Assembly: GCA_016702505.1 (NCBI GenBank)
Contig: JADJDU010000003.1
Location: 310,001-374,000, forward strand
Direction: 5' to 3'
Length of the DNA stretch: 64,000 nucleotides
Source: Microthrixaceae bacterium
Lineage (GTDB): Bacteria; Actinomycetota; Acidimicrobiia; Acidimicrobiales; Iamiaceae
This document shows, piece after piece, positions 33,665 to 42,073 of this stretch. The notes under the pieces are model-generated. The model worked only from the letters and a program-made list of their open reading frames with translations. It was not told the DNA's origin and did no database searches. The translations under genes were made by a program, and so were the position numbers. Position 1 is the first letter of the stretch. Each line of letters starts with the position of its first letter.

Positions 33665-35342
33665 ATGCCGCCATGCACATCCCCATGGCTCCGATCACCC
33701 TGCCCTGGACCGCGCTGGCCGCTTCCTCGGACTCGACGCTCAGCTCGGCCGGCGTCAACGAGGGAACCACGGCGTCGACCACGCAAGCGGCCTGCTTCTC
33801 GTTGCCACCCTGTTGAAGGATCGCCGCGTACAGGGAAGACCTCGTCACCGGCAGAGCCAACGCATCCAACGAAACCGAAGATGTGTCCACGTCAGGACCG
33901 GGATCACACGACTGGAGCTGGACGGCACCATTGGCGTCCCTCGACACGGTGGCCATGCCCTCGGGAGATGCCTGGGCCCATCGTTGGAAAGCGGCTTCCA
34001 CGCGGGCCGAACGCTCCGAGTCGCGGCCCCGTGCGGTAGCTCTAACGCATACCCGAGTTCCGTCTCGGTAGGAGACGAAGCGCTCGCCTGCCACCTGGTC
34101 GGTGGCATCCATGGCGTCCTGGTGTGGGATCCGGGCCGCGAGCACCAGGTACAGCATGGGCGACCCAAGACGATCCGACTCGATCTCCTCGACTCCAGAG
34201 GGGACCACGACCTCGACCGCCACATCTTCTTCCTCGTCGGTGTCCCACAGACGAGGATCGAACAGGACACGAGTGCTGGGCGGGTTCTCGAGGGCCCGGT
34301 CGACACCGCTGTTGCCATCGGCTTCGGCCACTATCGCCACGAACGGTTCGCCGAACACATATGGGGCGGTGAACACAGCCGTAAGCCCGTCGGGTACCGA
34401 GCTCGTCACCTCGTCTACGGCGTCCTCACCCTGCTCGGCTGACTCCCGTTCGTAGTCTTCACGCTCCTCGGCAGAGAGCTCTTCGGTGATGTAGGTGTTC
34501 TCGATGCGTCCGGCATCGCCTTCGGCCACGGCGCGCAACGTCGTGTGGGGGTCTTCTTCCTCGTCACCCTGCCGTTTCAGGTCGAAGTGCTGGTCTTGGA
34601 GCACGTGTACCAGCTCGTGGACCAAGGTGACCTTCACCGCCGGCGTCAACTCGGTGCCCTTCACGTAGATCTGCTTATCGCTGGGTTGATAGAAGGCCAG
34701 GGTCCCCGAATCGCTGAGGGTGTTGACCGATTCGGTCAGGTCCACCTCACCCGAGACCAGTCCGAGGGCCCTGATCTGGGCGACGACGTCGTCGATTTCC
34801 GTGCTCTCTTCCTCGGACTCGGGGGCTTCAGAGGTGGTGGCCGCGGTGTATTCAGCCTCGGTGAGGAAGTTGACGTACACCGGGTGCTCGAACTCCAGGC
34901 CACGAGCCTCGGCCGCCCAGGCCGCCAGCGGAGCCACGCGGTCGTCCCAGCGGTCGGGATGGTCGGACTCCCGCGAAACCATGATGTAGGCCCCGCCGAT
35001 CACCACCGCAGCCAGCACCAACACCGAAAGGGCCAGCACCCAACTCGGGGCTCGGTCTGGGAGCTGGTTGCCTCGTAGCCCAGGGTCCATAGACGGCGGA
35101 GGAGGAGCCAAGGTCGGCCAAGCCACCTGCCTGCCCGCCTGGTCTACGGACCCGCTTTCGGGGGCCGGCTGCGCCGGGCGCGCGCCGTTGCTGTCGCCTG
35201 AGGCGGGAGGTGGCGGGAGGATGGGCGGCGCCATCCGGGGTGCTGATGAACCTCCGGGGCCGACCGGGGGGCCACCAGCCCACACCCCAGGGTCGCGGGG
35301 TACCGCCGGCCAGACGACGCGTTCGGTCACCGGACGCTCCAC
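33660..35342 (-). CDS. membrane-anchored putative zinc metallopeptidase (HELVH)
   Basis: 560 residues: a Pro/Gly-rich cytoplasmic N-terminus (1-100), one membrane span (about 101-122, WVLALSVLVLAAVVIGGAYI), then an extracytoplasmic domain. At 240-247 it has LVHELVHV with H242, E243 and H246, and AVAEGDA with Glu274 28 residues later. This is a gluzincin-like HExxH...E arrangement. The rest of the domain has four scattered Cys residues and many acidic residues and matches no family I can name. Secreted or membrane-bound proteolysis is plausible but unproved. The start is GTG 35342, with GTG 35330 as an alternative. It is convergent with the clpS-DUF2017 pair. Confidence 0.7.
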   Translation of the reverse strand: MERPVTERVVWPAVPRDPGVWAGGPPVGPGGSSAPRMAPPILPPPPASGDSNGARPAQPAPESGSVDQAGRQVAWPTLAPPPPSMDPGLRGNQLPDRAPSWVLALSVLVLAAVVIGGAYIMVSRESDHPDRWDDRVAPLAAWAAEARGLEFEHPVYVNFLTEAEYTAATTSEAPESEEESTEIDDVVAQIRALGLVSGEVDLTESVNTLSDSGTLAFYQPSDKQIYVKGTELTPAVKVTLVHELVHVLQDQHFDLKRQGDEEEDPHTTLRAVAEGDAGRIENTYITEELSAEEREDYERESAEQGEDAVDEVTSSVPDGLTAVFTAPYVFGEPFVAIVAEADGNSGVDRALENPPSTRVLFDPRLWDTDEEEDVAVEVVVPSGVEEIESDRLGSPMLYLVLAARIPHQDAMDATDQVAGERFVSYRDGTRVCVRATARGRDSERSARVEAAFQRWAQASPEGMATVSRDANGAVQLQSCDPGPDVDTSSVSLDALALPVTRSSLYAAILQQGGNEKQAACVVDAVVPSLTPAELSVESEEAASAVQGRVIGAMGMCMAAS

Positions 35343-35433
35343 TGTGAGTTGATCTGGCGGTGGCCGTCGGAGGTCACGCTCCTAAAGGTCGGCAGGTCGC
35401 CGAAGGGATTGAGGGGCCGACACCAGACCGGGC

Positions 35434-35475
35434 GAGGGACCCGGGCGGATAGGTCCGGTGGATCCCTCGGCCAAT
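35434..35475 (+). repeat. short fragment of repeat module A
   Basis: GAGGGACCCGGGCGGATAGG followed by TCCGGTGGATCCCTCGG: the left edge of A joined directly to the GTGGATCC end of B. It occurs between the HELVH gene start and tRNA-Glu. Confidence 0.6.
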
Positions 35476-35525
35476 CCCCTTGTGAGGGCTCAGGATGTCG
35501 GCTGCTAGCGTTTCCCGGCCAGCCT

Positions 35526-35598
35526 GCCCCCATCGTCCAGCGGCCTAGGACGCCTCCCTTTCAAGGAGGTAACACGGGTTCGAATCCCGTTGGGGGTG
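35526..35598 (+). tRNA. tRNA-Glu (anticodon TTC)
   Basis: 73-base cloverleaf: acceptor GCCCCCA/TGGGGGT (first pair G-U, as in other actinobacterial tRNA-Glu), anticodon stem CCTCC/GGAGG around loop CTTTCAA, and T arm ACGGG TTCGAAT CCCGT. No CCA is encoded. The discriminator base is G. Confidence 0.95.
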
Positions 35599-35741
35599 CT
35601 GCGTCGTCGACCCCTGGTGGCAGCGGGTGCGGGCGATGCCCCAACGGTCCTCGTTCGAACCGGGCCAGCTGCGGCGGCCACAGCTCGCGCCCATCGGTTG
35701 GGCGCAGCACGAAGCCCTCGGCCCACTGGGGCCTCATACGC

Positions 35742-36410
35742 TCAGCGACCGAACCCAGCGTCGCGTGCTGCGACGATGGCTGCCGCCCGGTCGGGGACCT
35801 GGATCTTCGTGAAGATGTTCGAAAGGTGATTGCGCACCGTCTTGAGGCTGATGCCCAGCTCTCGGGCGATCGTGGCGTTGGCCTCGCCGGCCGCAACGTG
35901 GTTCAGGATCTCTTGCTCGCGTTCGGTGAGCATTGGATAGGTCGTCGGGGCTGCTGCGGCACTTCGGGAGATGTGCTGGAGGACGCGCTGGGTCAGGGCG
36001 CGCCCGAACACCGCCTCACCGCGGGCGGCGCCGTGGATCGCATCGAGGATCTCGTCCAGGTCAGCTCCCTTCACGATGTAGCCGGCTGCCCCGGCCTGGA
36101 TCGCCCGGGCGAGTGAACGGTCGTCGTCGGCCATCGTGAGGGCCACAACCTGCGGCGGCGACGGCAACGCTGCGATCTGCTTGGTGGCAGCAAAGCCATC
36201 GAGTCCGGGCATGGCGAGATCCATCAGCACCACATCGGGTCGCCGCTCGGCCACGAGCGCCACCGCCTGTCGGCCGTCATCTGCGGTTCCGACCAGCTCG
36301 ATTCCGTCCGCGTCGCGCAGCATCAGTGCCAGCCCGCGTCGATACACGGGGTGGTCGTCGGCGACCGCCACGCGCACCACGGCTGCCGGGCTACCGGCTC
36401 GGAGGCTCAC
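35742..36410 (-). CDS. NarL/LuxR-type two-component response regulator
   Basis: 222 residues. The receiver domain has the acidic pair (VADDHPVYRRGL), the phosphorylation Asp64 in VVLMDLAMPG, and Thr/Lys switch residues (ALTMADD, GYIVKG). The C-terminal LuxR helix-turn-helix is TEREQEILNHVAAGEANATI then LGISLKTVRNHL. GTG 36410 overlaps the histidine kinase stop as GTGA, so kinase and regulator are translationally coupled. Target genes are unknown; the divergent membrane protein gene at 38378 is one candidate. Confidence 0.93.
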   Translation of the reverse strand: MSLRAGSPAAVVRVAVADDHPVYRRGLALMLRDADGIELVGTADDGRQAVALVAERRPDVVLMDLAMPGLDGFAATKQIAALPSPPQVVALTMADDDRSLARAIQAGAAGYIVKGADLDEILDAIHGAARGEAVFGRALTQRVLQHISRSAAAAPTTYPMLTEREQEILNHVAAGEANATIARELGISLKTVRNHLSNIFTKIQVPDRAAAIVAARDAGFGR

Positions 36411-38233
36411 CGGCCGTGGAGCGGCAGGCTCGCTCGCACCGCCACGCCTGACCGCTCGCCGGGGCCGAGAGAGCACGTTCCTCCGAGCTCCTCGGCCCGT
36501 TCGACCATGGTGTGCCAACCTGAGCCCGCGGTGGGGTGCTCCGTGAGATTTTGTCCGTCGTCTTGGATCGTGATGGCGAGGTCCGAACCGGCGATGACCT
36601 CGACCCGGCAGTGTCGAGCCCCGGAGTGCTTGGCTGCGTTTGCCATCGCCTCGGACGCGATGAGGTAGGCGGCGCTCTCGATCTCCGAGGGCGCCCGGGG
36701 AGAGGGCTCCGAGCCGTGCACGGTCACCAGCATCCCATTGGTGCTGAGCGAGCGCGCTCGGGCGCGCAGCGCATCGATGAGCCCGGCGTCTTCGAGGACG
36801 ACCGGTCGAAGGCCCTCGACGACGCGACGGACCTCGTCCACGGCGCCGCTTGCGTCGCGGCGGACCTCGGCGAGGATGGCCTCGCGGTCGGAATCGTTCC
36901 GGCTGCGCCTGGCGACGTCGACCTTCAGGCCGATGGCGGCGAGGGTCGGGCCGAGGCCGTCGTGGAGCTCGCGGTGGAGGCGTCGCCGCTCCTCGACCCG
37001 GGCTTCGATGAGGCGGTCGCGCGAGGCGCTGAGCTCCTGGTTCAGCTGCTCGGACCGGACGACGAGCGCGACGTAGCGGGCGAGGTCGGTGAGCAGTGTC
37101 TCGTCGATGGAATCGGTCGCCCCGCCACGGGTCTCGACGGCCAGCACACCAACGTGGTGGCCCGCCGCGATCAGCTCGACGCGTACAGCGTCACCGTCGG
37201 GTGCGCCCATCTCCCACCGCGCCCGATCGGCCCCGACGGCGTCCGCGACTGACCGGAGCACCGCATCGAGCAGATCGTCCGAACCACCGTCGGCGGCCTG
37301 GGCGGCGACACGCTGCATCGCGAGATACGGAGCTGAGCGGTATCCGTACACCCAACGCTCCAGCCGCCGGTGAACCGCGACCGAGATCGGGTGCGCGATG
37401 AGCGCCACGATCACCACGGTGACGAGACCGCTCAGCCCATCGGCGATGCCCCGTTCGCTGGCAAGCCACCACGAGAAGCCGTACAGCACGGTCACGAACG
37501 TTCCCAGCACGACGTAGGTCAGGGCGCGGCTGAGCACCAACCGGATGTCGAACAAGCCGTGCCGGACGATGGCGATCGCGATCGCAGCCGGCAACGAGAC
37601 CGAGGCGAGCGCCAGGGTGGCGTCGAACAGCAGCGCCAAGTCGCCGTCTGCCACGAAGTAGTCGACCCACCCGACCGCGATCGCGACCGGGATCGGCAGC
37701 ACACCGGCGACGAGCCACAGGAGCTGTTGGCGCTCGTCGCCGCCCGCACCGCGAAGGCGCGCCACCACCGAGGCGACCGCCCCGACCAACAGGCCCACAA
37801 CGCCCAACAGCCCCACGACGCCCAACACCGCGGAGACCGGTTCGGGCAGCCACGGCACGGGAGGCTCCCGCCCACCGTGCGCAGCTGCGAAGCCCGTCTG
37901 GTCACCAGGAGCAGCGACGACGAGCAGCACCATCCCCGCCACGCCGGCCAGCATCCAACGTCGCCAGAAGCTGCTTGCGGGCCGGCCGTCCGGTACGAGA
38001 TAGGCCGCCGTGGCCACGCCTGCGAAGAGCAGCACCCAAGCCCCTGACAGCAACTGGTCTGCCACCAGGCCCGAGCCCCGGTCGTGGGGCCCTGCCGCCG
38101 CCAACACGGCGCCGAACCCCACGCCCTGGAGCACCAACAGCCAACCAACGGGATTCCGCGGTCGCCGACGGACGACGAACGCTCCGGCGAGGATCGGCCC
38201 AGCGGCACCCGAGAGGAGCAGCAGGAGCGGCAT
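36407..38233 (-). CDS. membrane sensor histidine kinase, NarL-system type
   Basis: 608 residues. The first 290 hold eight or more membrane spans. A GAF-like region follows, then the HisKA_3 dimerisation box with the phospho-acceptor His424 in RRRLHRELHDG, and the ATPase domain (YLIASEAMANAAKHSGA as N-box, GSGWHTMVERAEELGG as G-box). ATG 38233 is chosen because the membrane domain begins there (MPLLLLLSGAAGPI) and the longer frame has non-family sequence. The stimulus is unknown. Codon choice here leans to GCG/GCC mixtures and CGATCG-rich strings, slightly unlike the flanking genes. Confidence 0.92.
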   Translation of the reverse strand: MPLLLLLSGAAGPILAGAFVVRRRPRNPVGWLLVLQGVGFGAVLAAAGPHDRGSGLVADQLLSGAWVLLFAGVATAAYLVPDGRPASSFWRRWMLAGVAGMVLLVVAAPGDQTGFAAAHGGREPPVPWLPEPVSAVLGVVGLLGVVGLLVGAVASVVARLRGAGGDERQQLLWLVAGVLPIPVAIAVGWVDYFVADGDLALLFDATLALASVSLPAAIAIAIVRHGLFDIRLVLSRALTYVVLGTFVTVLYGFSWWLASERGIADGLSGLVTVVIVALIAHPISVAVHRRLERWVYGYRSAPYLAMQRVAAQAADGGSDDLLDAVLRSVADAVGADRARWEMGAPDGDAVRVELIAAGHHVGVLAVETRGGATDSIDETLLTDLARYVALVVRSEQLNQELSASRDRLIEARVEERRRLHRELHDGLGPTLAAIGLKVDVARRSRNDSDREAILAEVRRDASGAVDEVRRVVEGLRPVVLEDAGLIDALRARARSLSTNGMLVTVHGSEPSPRAPSEIESAAYLIASEAMANAAKHSGARHCRVEVIAGSDLAITIQDDGQNLTEHPTAGSGWHTMVERAEELGGTCSLGPGERSGVAVRASLPLHGR

Positions 38234-38377
38234 GGTCAGAGATTCTGACCGCTCGATCGTGACGACGACGGCGAACCGGGACCATTTCCCGGGCTGCTCG
38301 GGACGCTGGCCCATGCGCTCGGGCCGCCCGCCAGCACAGGGTGGACCAACAAGGACACCAACGAGGGGAACGACGCC

Positions 38378-39025
38378 ATGGCTGCTGCAAGGATCGAGCG
38401 GATCATCCCCTGGGGCGGGGTCCTCGCCGCCCTCGGGTGGATCCTGGGCAACGCCGCACCGACGCCGGACAGCCCCGGAGCCACGGGTGCGCTCGAGCGT
38501 CTGGAGGACGGCACCACCCTCCTTCTCGTCGCCCAAGAGGGGTACGCCATCATGGCCGTCGGGCTCCTCGCCCTCTCCGTCGCCATCCGCGCCCGGCTAC
38601 GGGCCGGCGAGAGCGACGAGTCCTCCTACTCCGGCCTCGCCCATGCCGGGCTCCTCCTCGCCGCTGCGGCCGTCCTCGCCCGCCTGGCGCTCGTCCAGGT
38701 GGCGGCCGCCGCCGCCTCAGACGGTGACGCCGCAGTGGTGCACGTCTGGTCCTACCTCGACTTCTACGCCTGGTGGCCGATCCTGATCGGCGTGGCGAGC
38801 GCAATGCTCTCGGCTGGCGTGGGCGGCCTCCGCACCTCCCAGCTGCCCCGCTGGTTCGCACGCACCACGGTCGCCCTCGGTGCTCTCGGATTGCTCGGAG
38901 CCCTCAACGTGCCGCCCGGAGGCGCCGTGATCTACCTCCTCCTCCCGCTCTGGCTGGTCGGCGCCACCGTCGTGCTCCTGCGCGGTGCGCCCACCCCGGC
39001 ACCCTCCGCAGCGGCCGCCCCCTAG
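38378..39025 (+). CDS. integral membrane protein of unknown function
   Basis: 215 residues with six predicted spans (for example IIPWGGVLAALGWILG and GLLLAAAAVLARLALVQVAA), a very Ala/Leu-rich sequence and a short Pro/Ala tail. No catalytic motif. The arrangement resembles small DUF4386-like membrane proteins, but I would not assign a family. ATG 38378 is preceded by GAGGGGAAC. It is divergent from the sensor kinase across 144 bases, so it may be the target or sensor partner of that system. Confidence 0.7.
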   Translation: MAAARIERIIPWGGVLAALGWILGNAAPTPDSPGATGALERLEDGTTLLLVAQEGYAIMAVGLLALSVAIRARLRAGESDESSYSGLAHAGLLLAAAAVLARLALVQVAAAAASDGDAAVVHVWSYLDFYAWWPILIGVASAMLSAGVGGLRTSQLPRWFARTTVALGALGLLGALNVPPGGAVIYLLLPLWLVGATVVLLRGAPTPAPSAAAAP

Positions 39026-39393
39026 TTGCGCCAGCGATGGACGAAGATCACGAGCACCAAACCGAGCCTTCACGGCTCAGCTCGTGGGCATCGAGCCGCA
39101 ACGCACGGTCCCTGGCGCCCCCGACGCCGGCCTGTTCACCAACGAGCGGGCCGAGCAGCTCCGCCGGGCGCTGCGCCGCGGACATCAGCCGGGAAGCGCC
39201 GGAAATGCCGTGCAACCCGATGCATCCTCCCTCCCTCGCCCCTCATGATCTCGAGGCCTCACGCTCGAGATCGATCATCCGAATCAAGGCGTTCCAAGCC
39301 AGGGTGTTCGAAAGAGCAGTGATCAGGGGTGCCACGAAGTCAAGCTCCTGCCGCGTCGCTGCGCTGGGGTGGCAACGACCGGCGATGGGATGC
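39026..39393. other. gene-poor stretch between the membrane protein and the terminator
   Basis: No convincing gene. A minus-strand frame ending at 39243 (MKSRRADLSGSALL from about 39434; ends LIRMIDLEREASRS) reads like protein near its C-terminus. However, it would have to run through the hairpin at 39394-39425 and has no ribosome site. It may be a remnant. CTCGAGGCCTCACGCTCGAG at 39250-39269 is a small palindrome. Confidence 0.4.
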
Positions 39394-39425
39394 AGAAGAG
39401 CCGACCCCGAGAGGTCGGCTCTTCT
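39394..39425. terminator. bidirectional hairpin terminator
   Basis: AGAAGAGCCGACC pairs perfectly over 13 bp with GGTCGGCTCTTCT around the loop CCGAGA. Short T-rich or A-rich flanks exist on both sides (TTCTGG; complement of GATGCAG). It serves the convergent 38378 gene and glnII. Confidence 0.7.
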
Positions 39426-39452
39426 GGACTTCATGGTCTCGCCTTTAGGGCA

Positions 39453-39508
39453 AGCGGATAGGCGAGCCGACCCATACACACGGCACGGTCCTATCCGCTA
39501 GGGCCCTT
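39453..39508. repeat. palindromic remnant of repeat module A
   Basis: AGCGGATAGG (39453-39462) and CCTATCCGCT (39490-39499) are the two A edges in opposite orientation. They enclose GGCGAGCCGACCCATA, the reversed A tail, and are followed by AGGGCCC. It looks like an A unit reduced to its ends, between 38378 and glnII. Confidence 0.75.
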
Positions 39509-39539
39509 AGTCACGGAGTCGTGACCGTCGCTGCTCCGA

Positions 39540-40553
39540 TCAGAGAGCGGCGGAGCAGACGGTGTCGACGATCATGCCGGTGACGGTGTAGGGGTCCATG
39601 TTGGCGTTGGGGCGACGGTCCTCGATGTAGCCCTTCTTGTCCTGGGCGACCTGCCACGGGATGCGCACCGAAGCTCCGCGGTTGGAAACGCCATAGGAGT
39701 ACTCGGTCCACGGGGCGGTCTCGTGCGAGCCGGTGAGTCGGTCCTCGATGCCATGGCCATAGTTGGCCACGTGCTCGTCGGCCTTGGTGCCGAGGGCCTC
39801 ACAGGCGGCGATGATCGGGTCGTAACCCTCACGCATGGCCTTGGTGGAGAAGTTGGTGTGCGCACCGGCACCGTTCCAGTCGCCCTTGACCGGCTTGGGC
39901 TCGACGGTGGCGCTGATGCCGAACTCCTCAGCGATGCGGTAGAGCAGCCAGCGGGCGACCCACAGCTGGTCGGACACCTCGAGGGGGCCGAGGGGGCCGA
40001 CCTGGAACTCCCACTGACCGGGCATGACCTCGGCGTTGATGCCCGAGAGGGCGATGCCGGCCTCGAGGCAAGCCTCCATGTGAGCTTCGACCACCTCGCG
40101 ACCGAACACCTCGTCGGCGCCGACGCCGCAGTAGTAGAAGCCCTGGGGGGCAGGGAAGCCGCCCACGGGGAAGCCGAGCGGACGACCATCCTGGAAGAAC
40201 GTGTACTCCTGCTCGATGCCGAACAGCGGCTCCATGTCGGCGAACTTCTCGGCGACGGCAGCACAGGCGGCCCGGTTGTTGGTGGGGTGCGGGGTCATGT
40301 CGATGAGCAGCACCTCGCACATGACCAGCACGTCGTCTCCACCGCGGATCGGGTCAGCGAACACGGCGACGGGCTTCAGCACGCAGTCGGAGTTGTCGCC
40401 AGGGGCCTGGTTCGTGCTCGAGCCGTCGAAGCCCCAGATGGGAAGGTCGGCGACGGCGGTGCTGGCGCTGTCGGCCAGAACCTTGGTCTTCGAACGAAGG
40501 CGGGCGGTGGGCTCGGTGCCGTCGATCCAGATGTACTCGGCCTTGATTGCCAC
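39540..40553 (-). CDS. glnII: glutamine synthetase, type II (eukaryote-like)
   Basis: A 337-residue GSII. The N-terminal beta-grasp (YIWIDGTEPTARLRSK) and WGFDGSSTNQAPGDNSD are diagnostic of GSII rather than GSI. The metal and substrate residues are in FGIEQEYTFF, INAEVMPGQWEFQVG, GAGAHTNFSTKAMRE and RGASVRIPW. It makes glutamine from glutamate, ammonia and ATP; GSII is an octa/decamer not controlled by adenylylation. GTG 40553 has GGAGAATCCC upstream. Divergent from a GSI gene across 183 bases with a possible nitrogen-control site. Confidence 0.94.
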   Translation of the reverse strand: MAIKAEYIWIDGTEPTARLRSKTKVLADSASTAVADLPIWGFDGSSTNQAPGDNSDCVLKPVAVFADPIRGGDDVLVMCEVLLIDMTPHPTNNRAACAAVAEKFADMEPLFGIEQEYTFFQDGRPLGFPVGGFPAPQGFYYCGVGADEVFGREVVEAHMEACLEAGIALSGINAEVMPGQWEFQVGPLGPLEVSDQLWVARWLLYRIAEEFGISATVEPKPVKGDWNGAGAHTNFSTKAMREGYDPIIAACEALGTKADEHVANYGHGIEDRLTGSHETAPWTEYSYGVSNRGASVRIPWQVAQDKKGYIEDRRPNANMDPYTVTGMIVDTVCSAAL

Positions 40554-40650
40554 GGGATTCTCCAGTCTTAATGCCGGTCGGTTCGGGCCGGCAGCTCCGT
40601 TGTGCGAACAGCACCCTAGAGATCTCGGCGCGCGGGGTCATTTCCCAACT

Positions 40651-40667
40651 GTGAACGGACCGTGAAC
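40651..40667. promoter_or_regulatory. candidate GlnR-type box between glnII and glnA
   Basis: GTGAACGGACCGTGAAC: two GTGAA half-sites with 11-base phasing, the spacing of actinobacterial GlnR a- and b-sites (GTnAC-n6-GaAAC). It lies in the divergent glnII/glnA promoter region, and a glnR-like gene follows glnA. Confidence 0.45.
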
Positions 40668-40736
40668 GAACTTCCGACCTCGGTCTGATTCCCACGGGAG
40701 TTGCCCACATCACCCGGGCAACGGGAGACTTGCCCG

Positions 40737-42068
40737 GTGGATCGCCAGATGGAGTACGTGCTGAGGACGGTCGAGGAGCGCGGGGTGCGGTTGGTGCGCC
40801 TCTGGTTCACCGATGTGCTGGGGCAGCTCAAGTCCTTCGCCATCTCTCCCGCCGAGTTGGAGAGCGCCTTCGAAGAGGGCATGCAGTTCGACGGGTCAGC
40901 AATCGACGGGTTCAGCCGCATCCAGGAGAGCGACGTCTTGGCCCGGCCCGACGCCGCCACGTTCGAGCTGCTGCCGTGGGACGACCGCCACGAAGCGTCG
41001 GCCCGCATGTTCTGCGACCTCACGACCCTGGACGGGGCACCCTTCGCCGGAGACCCACGTCAGGTTCTGCGCCGGAACCTTCACGCAGCTCGAGATCAGG
41101 GCTACTCGTTCTTCGTGGCCCCCGAGATCGAGTTCTTCTACTTCGCTTCGGCAGATCCCACCCAGGTCCCCCAACCGCTCGACACCGGTTCCTACTTCGA
41201 CCTGACCACCGCAGACGTGGCATCAGACCTGCGCCGTCGCACCATCCACCATCTCGAGGCCATGGGCATCCCGGTCGAGTACTCGTTCCACGAGGACAGC
41301 CCCAGCCAGCACGAGATCGATCTGCGCTACACCGATGCCCTGTCCATGGCCGACAACGTCATGACCCTGCGGCTGGTCGTGCGGGAGACGGCGTTGGAGC
41401 AGGGCGTTCACGCCACCTTCATGCCCAAGCCTCTGGCCGGGGTCCAGGGTTCGGGCATGCACACCCACCTGTCGCTGTTCCAGGGTGATGCCAACGCCTT
41501 TCACGACCCCGACGAGCCCTATCTGCTGTCGGCCACCGGGAAATCCTTCGTGGCCGGACTGTTGCGCCACGCGGCCGAGCTCACCGCGGTCACCAACCAA
41601 CTGGTCAACAGCTACAAGCGCCTGATCGTGGGTACCGAGGCACCATCCCAGATCACCTGGGCCCGCCACCACCGCGCCGCCCTGGTCCGGGTCCCGGTGA
41701 GCAAAGCCGGCAAGGAGGACGCGGTGCGGATCGAATACCGCTCGCCCGACCCGGCCTGCAACCCGTACCTGGTGTATTCGCTGCTCCTGGCCGCCGGGCT
41801 CAAGGGCATCAACGAGGGCTACGAGCTACCCGACGAAGCCACCTCGCTGTTCGATCTGCCCGCCACCGAAAGGGCTGCGGCCGGCATCGCCGATCTTCCC
41901 CAGTCCCTCGCCGAAGCGCTCGACGCCATGGAGGGTTCCGATCTGGTCCGAGAAACGCTGGGTGATCACATCTTCGAATGGTTCCTGCGCAACAAGCGCC
42001 GTGAATGGGCCGACTACAAGGCCCAGGTCACGCCGTTCGAGCTGGCCCGCTACCTGCCCACCTGGTGA
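40737..42068 (+). CDS. glnA: glutamine synthetase type I-like, without adenylylation tyrosine
   Basis: 443 residues of GSI fold: LWFTDVLGQLKSFAIS, FDGSAIDGF, VAPEIEFFYF, SQHEIDLRY, MPKPLAGVQGSGMHTHLSLF, and RIEYRSPDPACNPY at the active site. In adenylylated GSI-beta the segment NLYDLP carries the modified Tyr; here it is SLFDLP with Phe372, so GlnE control is not expected. This fits the GSI-alpha or GlnA2/GlnA4-like group. The start is GTG 40737 with GGGAG upstream; ATG 40749 is possible. The next gene is glnR-like, giving a compact nitrogen module. Confidence 0.9.
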   Translation: MDRQMEYVLRTVEERGVRLVRLWFTDVLGQLKSFAISPAELESAFEEGMQFDGSAIDGFSRIQESDVLARPDAATFELLPWDDRHEASARMFCDLTTLDGAPFAGDPRQVLRRNLHAARDQGYSFFVAPEIEFFYFASADPTQVPQPLDTGSYFDLTTADVASDLRRRTIHHLEAMGIPVEYSFHEDSPSQHEIDLRYTDALSMADNVMTLRLVVRETALEQGVHATFMPKPLAGVQGSGMHTHLSLFQGDANAFHDPDEPYLLSATGKSFVAGLLRHAAELTAVTNQLVNSYKRLIVGTEAPSQITWARHHRAALVRVPVSKAGKEDAVRIEYRSPDPACNPYLVYSLLLAAGLKGINEGYELPDEATSLFDLPATERAAAGIADLPQSLAEALDAMEGSDLVRETLGDHIFEWFLRNKRREWADYKAQVTPFELARYLPTW

Positions 42069-42073
42069 CCGGC

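Noticed and set aside
39243..39434. Minus-strand frame ending LIRMIDLEREASRS
   Set aside because: It would run through a strong hairpin terminator and has no ribosome site. At best it is a remnant; noted under the gene-poor stretch.
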